A program made the position numbers and the translations under genes. Shown here in pieces: positions 8,701-13,459 of a stretch of DNA of 64,000 nucleotides; position 1 is the stretch's first letter, and every line of letters begins with the position of its first letter. The stretch is taken from NCBI GenBank assembly GCA_934086315.1, contig CAKOHZ010000001.1:186001-250000 (forward strand), given 5' to 3'. The notes under the pieces are model-generated. The model was not told the DNA's origin and ran no database searches. It saw nothing but the letters and a program-made list of their open reading frames with translations. Origin of the DNA: an uncultured Bacilli bacterium (GTDB lineage: Bacteria > Bacillota_I > Bacilli_A > RF39 > UBA660).

Positions 8701-9459
8701 TTAGTAGAAAAATATAATGCATTAAATCAAGGAATTCAAAATCTAAATGTACAAGTAAAAGGTTTAAGTACATACACTGGATCAATAGTAAATTTAGCAA
8801 CTGGTATTAACAACTTATCAACAAAGACTAACGAACTAGCTAAACAATCAGAATTATTAAGTACAACAGTAGATAACACTTTAAGCGTAATGACTAAACA
8901 CATTGAAACATTAACTTATATAAAAGAAAATACAACTGATGAAAATACAAAAAAACTATTAGAAGAAGAAATAACTAACTTACAAAAGAGTATAGATTTC
9001 AAAACATTAACTTCTATGAAAACAAATATTGATAATTTAAATAGTAGTATAAGTGCTTTAAATAAAAATGTAAGTGCTTTAGCTAGTAGTTCTAAAGACT
9101 TAATTACTAACGTTGATAAACTAGCTCCATCAGTAGAATATTTAGCAACTAACAGTGATAAGATGTATGAAGGTATTGAAGAATTAAGTGCAAGTGTAGA
9201 CTATTTAACAAGTCTTTCAAATACATTTAATACTAAAAATTCAGAAATATTAAAAGGAGCAACAACTTTATATGATGGACTTAATAAATTTAATAAAGAA
9301 GGAATTTCTAAAATAACAAGTGTATTAAATGGTAAAGTTAAAACTTATTCTAAAAAGATTGAAAAACTTATAGATTTAGGAAACGAATACAATTCATTTA
9401 GTATGAAAGATAAAAATACTGATGGCAAAACTAAATTTATAATGATGATTAGTGAATAG
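5755..9459 (+). CDS. MMPL/RND-type transporter fused to an exported C-terminal domain
   Basis: Predicted 1234-residue membrane exporter. Residues 1 to about 685 form an MMPL-type (RND superfamily) pump: a first membrane helix, an outer loop, a helix cluster, a second outer loop and a second helix cluster. Residues 690-712 then look like a fresh signal peptide (MNKKVLAALLITLTLPLSVFA), and this internal ATG (7822-7824) is preceded by AAGGAATTAAA, a plausible ribosome site. The remaining 520 residues are an extracellular domain with long helical, Asn/Ser/Leu-rich heptads, like the separate partner proteins often encoded beside MMPL pumps. The gene may be a fusion, or may yield both a full protein and a shorter internal product. 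TetR operators upstream suggest induction by a toxic ligand or lipid. Confidence 0.85.
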   Translation: MKKFGDFICKHKVAILVISILLLIPAAIGYFNTKTNYDILVYLPEDIETMKGQNILKEDFDMGAFATISIDNSNQKKVLDAEKAIRKIDGVNKVLTINDLTGVSIPFEILPDDLLEQVKNGDKTLMLVTFNETTSNEKTLNAITEMREILNGMAKVGGMSAIVQDTMDLSNKEVAIYVVIAVILCLIVLTLSLDSYIVPVLLLLNIGIAIIYNMGSNIIFGEISYITKAISAVLQLGVTTDFSIFLYHKYQSNLEKEDDADEAMANAIKETLVSVLGSAFTTIAGFLALCSMNLTLGKDIGLVMAKGVLFGLICVVTVFPAMLLICDRWITKTKHKLLLPSFKHIKDFSMKFYKPIFIAFLILMIPAVIGNSKVNVYYNLDKSLPKTLESVMANEELKKDFNIVSPEIILLDTNLENYKKTELVNKLKNTKGISMVLSSSELEKYGFPVELLDDDIKGIFKNDKYELILISSDYEVASPELTTQIEEIDELVKTYDKNAIIAGEGPLTNDLIKISDEDFKNVNYVSIGIIFLIMFVVLKSLSLPVLLIIAIEFAIFVNVAISYFTGTTLPFIASIVIGTIQLGATIDYAILVTTKYLELRNSGKDKFKSMKETLDSCVSSVFVSGMCFFAATFGVGAYTDIDLIGSICTLISRGAIISMLVVILILPSLLMLFDKLIMKTTLKKKEGIKMNKKVLAALLITLTLPLSVFATTKDETVYSRLNSDGSVNKTIVSNHIQNVKEGTYNDRTNLKNIVNTNGDERFDLVDNSLTWSSKGEDIFYKGTSTESLPIKTTIKYYLDGKEYTSKELNGKSGNIKIVIKYENTSKKKVNVNGKNETLYTPFMVTSLMTFNKDNVTNLKVDNAKIVDNGISYMVLGYSAPGLYESLKIDDLKGLDTVTIEYTTTSYEFTNIYSVATSNLFEDVDTSSFSDLNKLYSSVNKLGTSTKDLVNGSNDLKNGIKAYNDGFAKYNGGMNNLDNSVKGLVEKYNALNQGIQNLNVQVKGLSTYTGSIVNLATGINNLSTKTNELAKQSELLSTTVDNTLSVMTKHIETLTYIKENTTDENTKKLLEEEITNLQKSIDFKTLTSMKTNIDNLNSSISALNKNVSALASSSKDLITNVDKLAPSVEYLATNSDKMYEGIEELSASVDYLTSLSNTFNTKNSEILKGATTLYDGLNKFNKEGISKITSVLNGKVKTYSKKIEKLIDLGNEYNSFSMKDKNTDGKTKFIMMISE

Positions 9460-9460
9460 A

Positions 9461-9487
9461 AAGGTGCTAGAAATAGCATCTTTTATT
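9461..9487 (+). terminator. Rho-independent terminator with GAAA tetraloop
   Basis: The hairpin GGTGCTA-GAAA-TAGCATC, with one G-T pair, is followed by TTTTATTTT directly after the transporter stop. Confidence 0.8.
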
Positions 9488-9537
9488 TTATAAAGTATCA
9501 AATTCGTAACAAAACACTTTAAAAATAATAAGATTTA

Positions 9538-9546
9538 TGTTATAAT
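9538..9546 (+). promoter_or_regulatory. Extended -10 promoter box
   Basis: TGTTATAAT lies 25 bases before the acyltransferase start, with AAGGGG between. Confidence 0.7.
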
Positions 9547-9571
9547 AAGGGCAATTTTAAGGGGTGTTATT

Positions 9572-10540
9572 ATGAATATATTAGCTGATGAACAATTAAA
9601 ATTGTTTGAAAAAGGGATTAGCAAAGAAGAATTTGAAAAACGTTCTAATGAATTTTTAGATTTATATTATAGAATAAGAACTAAAGATGAAGGTAGAATT
9701 TGGAATAAACTTTCATTAGAACAAAGAAAAAAATTACATTGGTTAGTACTAACCGTGTATAAAGTTAAAAATAGAATAGGTGGTTTCTCACATGAAGTTT
9801 TAAAAGATTTAAGAGAACCAACTGATAGACCTATTATTTTTGCAGTAACACATGTCGGAAAATTTGATATTGAAGTAGTAAGTGAAGCAATAAAAGATCA
9901 TTATTATCTTTTATCAGGAGATTACGAACATTTACAAGGATTAATAGATGAAAAATTTTTATCAGTAAATGGAGTATTTTATTTCAATGAAAAAGATAAA
10001 AAAGATCGAAAAGCTGTATCAAGAAAAATGATAGAACATTTAAAACAAAATGGTAACTTAATGTATTTTATAGAAGGAACTTGGAACTTAACACCAAACT
10101 TACCTATGTTACCATGTTATTGGGGAATTGTAGATATTGCAAAAGAAGGAAATGCAATTATAGTTCCAGTTGCATGTGAACAATATGGAAAAAAATTCAA
10201 AGTAAACATTGGAAAAAATTTTGATATGAATAAATATGGCGAAGGAAATGAAGAAAAATCTAAAGCTATAAATGATTTAAGAGATACATTATCAACATTA
10301 AAGTGGGAAATATGGGAGAGCGAAGAACCACTTAAAAGAGAAGAATTAAATGGTAATGAATGGGATAAATACGTTGAACAAAGGTTTAGTGAATGGCCAT
10401 ATTTCAACAAAGAATATATAAAAGATTTAGTATATAGGCCAAAAGATGTAACTCCTAGTGAAGAAGTATATGAACCAGTAATGAAGTTGTCACCATCAAA
10501 ACAAAACGCATTCTTATTTGATAAAAGAATAAAAGGTTAA
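9572..10540 (+). CDS. Lysophospholipid acyltransferase-family protein
   Basis: Predicted 322-residue acyltransferase of the PlsC/LPLAT superfamily, which transfers acyl chains to lysophospholipids or related acceptors at the membrane. The HX4D motif is present as THVGKFDIE near residue 95. The second motif, usually FPEGTRS, reads FIEGTWN near residue 168. There is no obvious membrane helix, and the C-terminal third is an extension after the acyltransferase core. The changed second motif suggests an acceptor other than the standard 1-acylglycerol-3-phosphate. It is monocistronic between two terminators. Confidence 0.75.
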   Translation: MNILADEQLKLFEKGISKEEFEKRSNEFLDLYYRIRTKDEGRIWNKLSLEQRKKLHWLVLTVYKVKNRIGGFSHEVLKDLREPTDRPIIFAVTHVGKFDIEVVSEAIKDHYYLLSGDYEHLQGLIDEKFLSVNGVFYFNEKDKKDRKAVSRKMIEHLKQNGNLMYFIEGTWNLTPNLPMLPCYWGIVDIAKEGNAIIVPVACEQYGKKFKVNIGKNFDMNKYGEGNEEKSKAINDLRDTLSTLKWEIWESEEPLKREELNGNEWDKYVEQRFSEWPYFNKEYIKDLVYRPKDVTPSEEVYEPVMKLSPSKQNAFLFDKRIKG

Positions 10541-10558
10541 TAAATTTAACCTTTTTAT
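10531..10558 (+). terminator. Rho-independent terminator
   Basis: The 10-bp stem AAAAGGTTAA / TTAACCTTTT has a 5-base loop and T-rich tail. The stop codon TAA is part of the left arm. Confidence 0.85.
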
Positions 10559-10560
10559 TA

Positions 10561-10569
10561 TGTTATAAT
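10561..10569 (+). promoter_or_regulatory. Extended -10 promoter box
   Basis: TGTTATAAT immediately follows the preceding terminator and lies 33 bases before the histidine kinase start. Confidence 0.7.
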
Positions 10570-10602
10570 TATTATATAATTAAATAAGAATAGGAGTGTA
10601 AT

Positions 10603-12864
10603 ATGGCAAATGGATATTTAACTATATGTGCATTTATAATATCATCAATTATCACATATATGTTTATTAGAAAAAAAGGTGTAGAAAATTTTGAAACAAA
10701 AATTTTTAAATATATGTTATTAATAAATATAGTGGAGTCATTAACCACAACATCTATAGTTATAAATGCAATAACATGGAATAATCTATTATTATTTAAA
10801 TTATTAAATAAATTAGATGTAATTTTAGTTGTATCATGGTGTAGCTTATTATTTTATTATATATATTCACTCAATAATAGAAATCTAAACGCAAAAAAGA
10901 TAACATTTATTTCAAATATAATTGTTTATATACTTGCTTTATTACTAGATGTAACAATAGTGAATGAAAATGGAGTATTAGATTCATATGGACCACTAAC
11001 CACTTTAGGTTTAGTAGCAAGTTGCGTTTATATTTTAGGAATGATAATAGTTTTATTAAAATATAAAAACTTTAAAAACAACGAGAAATACATTCCTTTA
11101 TATTTTTTGATTTTCTTCTTGATTATAGTAGCTGTATGTAGAATGATAATACCTCAAGTTAATTTAATTTCTATTGTATTTAGTATTGTTGATATGATAA
11201 TGATATTTACAATAGAAAATCCAGATTTAAAAACAATAGAACAACTAAATGTAGCAAAAGATCAAGCAGAAAGAGCTAATAGAGCAAAGTCAGACTTCTT
11301 AAGTAGTATGTCTCATGAGATAAGAACTCCATTAAATGCTATCGTTGGTCTTTCAGAAAACTTAGAAGAAAGAGCTAATTGTCCTAAAGACATGAAAGAA
11401 GATTTAAAAGATATAGTATCTGCTTCTCAAACACTTTTAGAAATAGTTGGAAATATAATGGATATAAGTAAAATAGAAAGTGAAAAGATGGAAATAGTAG
11501 AAATTCCATATAACTTTAAAGAAGAAGTAGAAACTTTAGCTAGAGTATCAAGTACTCGTATTGGAGATAAACCAGTAGAACTTCATGTCAACATTGCTGA
11601 AGATATACCATATGAATTACTTGGTGACAAAGCTCATATGAAACAAATAATAAACAATTTATTAACAAATGCTATTAAATATACAGAAAAAGGACATGTT
11701 AATCTTAATGTTAAATGTATTAATAGAGATGATAATTGTAATTTAATAATAACTGTTCAAGATAGCGGAAGAGGTATCAAAAAAGAAGATATAGAAAAAT
11801 TATTTACTAAGTTTGAAAGACTTGATATTGAAAGAAACTCTACTACTGAAGGAACTGGTTTAGGACTAGCAATCACAAAAAGATTAGTTGAAATGATGGG
11901 TGGAAAAATAAATGTACAAAGTCAGTATGGACTAGGTTCTATATTTATGGTAAACGTTCCTCAAAAAATAAGTAAAATGTCAAAACCATATAATGAAATT
12001 ACAAATAAAAATGATACTTCTAATAATGTTGATTATATTAATAAAAAAGTATTAATAGTTGATGATAATAAGTTAAATGTTAAAGTAGCTAGAAGAGTGA
12101 CAGATGCTTTAAATATTAAAAAAGTAGATGAATGCTATAACGGAAGTGAATGCCTTAATATGGTTGCTTCTAATAATGACTACGATATTATATTAATGGA
12201 CATAATGATGCCAGTAATGAATGGTGAAGAAGCATTAAAGAAATTAAAAGAAATAGATGGATTTAATACACCAGTAATTGCCTTAACTGCCGATGCTGTA
12301 TCTGGATCTAAAGAAAAATATATTAAAGAAGGATTTGCAGATTATTTAGCTAAACCATTTAATAAAGATAGTTTAAAATTAAAACTAGATAAAATATTTA
12401 ATAATGAAAAAGAGTCTTCAGAAGATAGATGGAAAGATGTACCAAAATATGAATTTGGAACTGATATGAAACCACTTGAAGAAGAAGTAACAGAAGAACA
12501 AACTAACGATGGTGAAAAGATTCTAGAAGATGCTAATATTGATTATAAAATTGGACTAGAAAATTTTGGAAGCATGGAAATGTATAAAGAAATGTTAAAC
12601 GATTGGTTCAAAGAAATAGATGAAAAATGGAATAGAATAGTTTCTAATAAAGAAAATATGAAAGAATATTCAGTAGACGTACATTCACTAAAAAGTGATT
12701 CAAAATACTTTGGATTTACAGAACTAGCAAAGTTATCACTTGATCATGAACTTAAAAGTAAAGATGGAGATAAAGAATATATAAAAAAACACTTTGATGA
12801 ATTAGAAACAGAATATAAAAGAATCATCGATGTAGTTAGTAAATATTTAAATGAAAACAAGTAA
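10603..12864 (+). CDS. Hybrid sensor histidine kinase with receiver and HPt domains
   Basis: Predicted 753-residue membrane phosphorelay protein. Residues 1-205 form six or seven membrane helices. The dimerisation/phosphoacceptor domain carries SHEIRTPLN (His near residue 238). The ATPase domain shows NAIKYTEKG, DSGRGIKKED and GTGLGLAITK. A receiver domain starts at VLIVDDN (near 483), with its phosphoacceptor in ILMDIMMP and the Lys in AKPF. A C-terminal HPt-like domain has VHSLKSDS (near 693). No DNA-binding output is fused and no separate response regulator is adjacent, so the final target lies elsewhere. The sensed signal is unknown. AGGAG precedes the start. Confidence 0.9.
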   Translation: MANGYLTICAFIISSIITYMFIRKKGVENFETKIFKYMLLINIVESLTTTSIVINAITWNNLLLFKLLNKLDVILVVSWCSLLFYYIYSLNNRNLNAKKITFISNIIVYILALLLDVTIVNENGVLDSYGPLTTLGLVASCVYILGMIIVLLKYKNFKNNEKYIPLYFLIFFLIIVAVCRMIIPQVNLISIVFSIVDMIMIFTIENPDLKTIEQLNVAKDQAERANRAKSDFLSSMSHEIRTPLNAIVGLSENLEERANCPKDMKEDLKDIVSASQTLLEIVGNIMDISKIESEKMEIVEIPYNFKEEVETLARVSSTRIGDKPVELHVNIAEDIPYELLGDKAHMKQIINNLLTNAIKYTEKGHVNLNVKCINRDDNCNLIITVQDSGRGIKKEDIEKLFTKFERLDIERNSTTEGTGLGLAITKRLVEMMGGKINVQSQYGLGSIFMVNVPQKISKMSKPYNEITNKNDTSNNVDYINKKVLIVDDNKLNVKVARRVTDALNIKKVDECYNGSECLNMVASNNDYDIILMDIMMPVMNGEEALKKLKEIDGFNTPVIALTADAVSGSKEKYIKEGFADYLAKPFNKDSLKLKLDKIFNNEKESSEDRWKDVPKYEFGTDMKPLEEEVTEEQTNDGEKILEDANIDYKIGLENFGSMEMYKEMLNDWFKEIDEKWNRIVSNKENMKEYSVDVHSLKSDSKYFGFTELAKLSLDHELKSKDGDKEYIKKHFDELETEYKRIIDVVSKYLNENK

Positions 12865-12885
12865 ACAAAAATTTACTTGTTTTTT
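12854..12885 (+). terminator. Rho-independent terminator
   Basis: The 12-bp stem AAAACAAGTAAA / TTTACTTGTTTT has a 6-base loop and a T-tail. The histidine kinase stop lies in the left arm. Confidence 0.85.
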
Positions 12886-13000
12886 AAATTTATATAAAAC
12901 TCATTTTTTAGTAAGTTTTATAGTATATTTATTAGTTTTTCATAAAAGAAAATTTATATTTTAAATCTATATTTCTAATACAAAATTAAATTATGTCTTT

Positions 13001-13029
13001 TTGACATTAATATTTATATGTGATACTTT
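13001..13029 (+). promoter_or_regulatory. Promoter of the putative toxin mRNA
   Basis: A perfect TTGACA (13001-13006), a 17-base spacer and TACTTT (13024-13029) preceded by TGA give both a consensus -35 and an extended -10. This is one of the strongest promoters in the window. The expected start is near 13036, giving an mRNA of about 170 nt ending at the hairpin at 13181-13204. Confidence 0.75.
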
Positions 13030-13055
13030 ACTTTTCAAAATGTTTAGCTGGGCGT

Positions 13056-13094
13056 CATCTCATTATATATATTTTTAAATTTTATAAGGAGATG
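13056..13094 (+). promoter_or_regulatory. 5' UTR hairpin that can hide the toxin ribosome site
   Basis: CATCTC-A-TTATA (13056-13067) pairs with TATAA-G-GAGATG (13083-13094), leaving one A/G mismatch and a 15-base loop. The right arm contains most of the Shine-Dalgarno sequence AAGGAG. Sequestering of this site is typical of type I toxin mRNAs; here it is inferred from base pairing only. Confidence 0.6.
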
Positions 13095-13100
13095 GTATAT

Positions 13101-13190
13101 ATGAAGAAAGATACACTTATAAGCATACTTTTATTTATAATTATACTTTTAATTCTAATTATCTTAATAATTACAATTAAAAAAGCCTAA
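13101..13190 (+). CDS. Putative type I toxin, 29-aa hydrophobic peptide
   Basis: A 29-residue peptide starts at ATG 13101, with AAGGAG 8 bases upstream. After MKKDT it is almost entirely Ile and Leu (about 20 hydrophobic residues), and it ends in a short basic tail, TIKKA. This matches the size and layout of membrane-acting toxins of type I systems (Fst/Ldr, TxpA/BsrG types), although the residues are not recognisably related to a named family. A strong promoter, a hairpin that can hide the ribosome site, a shared bidirectional terminator overlapping its stop codon and a convergent promoter downstream complete the picture. It could instead be a small membrane peptide with another role. Confidence 0.6.
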   Translation: MKKDTLISILLFIIILLILIILIITIKKA

Positions 13191-13207
13191 CCAAGGTTAG
13201 GTTTCCC
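13181..13207. terminator. Bidirectional terminator shared by toxin mRNA and antisense RNA
   Basis: The 7-bp stem CCTAACC / GGTTAGG has a 2-base loop. It is flanked by AAAAAG on the left, so the minus-strand transcript ends in CTTTTT, and by TTT on the right. The toxin stop codon (13188-13190) is in the left arm. Confidence 0.75.
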
Positions 13208-13249
13208 AATTTTTGGTGACGTCCAGCTCAGGTGGCTAAACGTTTCACT
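13183..13249 (-). ncRNA. Putative antisense RNA (antitoxin), about 65 nt
   Basis: A minus-strand promoter at 13256-13284 would start transcription near 13249, towards the toxin gene, and the shared hairpin would end it near 13183. The RNA would be about 65 nt and would overlap the toxin mRNA at the terminator. This is the same convergent geometry and size as RNA II of the pAD1 par locus. Its 5' part (13217-13241) resembles the 5' end of the toxin mRNA: AGCTGGACGTCA versus AGCTGGGCGTCA, each preceded by GTTTAGC. No transcript is proven by sequence. Confidence 0.5.
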
Positions 13250-13255
13250 AATAAC

Positions 13256-13284
13256 AATATATCATATTTTAATTTTTTAGTAAA
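13256..13284 (-). promoter_or_regulatory. Convergent promoter for the antisense RNA
   Basis: On the minus strand, TTTACT (13279-13284), a 17-base spacer and TATATT (13256-13261) preceded by TGA form a good extended -10 promoter pointing at the toxin gene. Confidence 0.6.
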
Positions 13285-13314
13285 CAAGAACATATAGAAA
13301 TATAAATACAAGTA

Positions 13315-13323
13315 TGATATAAT
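13315..13323 (+). promoter_or_regulatory. Extended -10 promoter of the ABC-F leader
   Basis: TGATATAAT lies 19 bases before the upstream peptide start. Transcription should begin near 13330, leaving a leader of about 130 nt before the ABC-F gene. Confidence 0.7.
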
Positions 13324-13342
13324 ATGCTCGAAAGGTGATATT

Positions 13343-13393
13343 ATGAAATACATTGGTACTAAAATTATGTATAGTAGTGATATCACACTTTAG
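13343..13393 (+). CDS. Upstream leader peptide of the ABC-F gene (16 aa)
   Basis: ATG 13343 follows AAAGGTG at a good distance and encodes MKYIGTKIMYSSDITL before TAG (13391-13393). Its last codons (ATC ACA CTT TAG) are the left arm of the terminator hairpin that follows. Ribosome position on this peptide would thus decide whether the hairpin forms. Short leader peptides of this kind control antibiotic-resistance ABC-F genes such as vmlR and lmo0919; that mechanism is known for those genes and inferred here. Confidence 0.7.
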   Translation: MKYIGTKIMYSSDITL

Positions 13394-13428
13394 TTATTCC
13401 TTTGAGTAACAAGAAGTGTGATTTTTTT
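13382..13428 (+). terminator. Attenuator hairpin upstream of the ABC-F gene
   Basis: ATCACACTT (13382-13390) pairs with AAGTGTGAT (13414-13422). Inside it GTTATTC (13393-13399) pairs with GAGTAAC (13404-13410) around a CTTT loop. Seven T residues follow. This strong intrinsic terminator sits between the promoter and the ABC-F coding region and overlaps the leader peptide, so it must be bypassed for expression. Confidence 0.8.
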
Positions 13429-13459
13429 AACATGCAACAAAAAAGGAGTAAAATTAATT

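Larger units (their letters stand above)
13042..13241. repeat. Interrupted inverted repeat framing the toxin locus
   Basis: The left arm GTTTAGC/AGCTGGGCGTCA (13042-13057) is mirrored on the right by TGACGTCCAGCT (13217-13228) and GCTAAAC (13235-13241). The 12-base core has 11 matches. Both convergent RNAs therefore begin with similar sequence, and since AGCT and GACGTC are self-complementary, the two RNAs could make a short loop-loop contact. Confidence 0.6.

Noticed and set aside
12894..12921. Second hairpin (ATAAAACT / AGTTTTAT) after the histidine kinase terminator
   Set aside because: It is AT-only apart from one pair, has a 12-base loop and no T-tail on a useful side; probably chance in AT-rich DNA.
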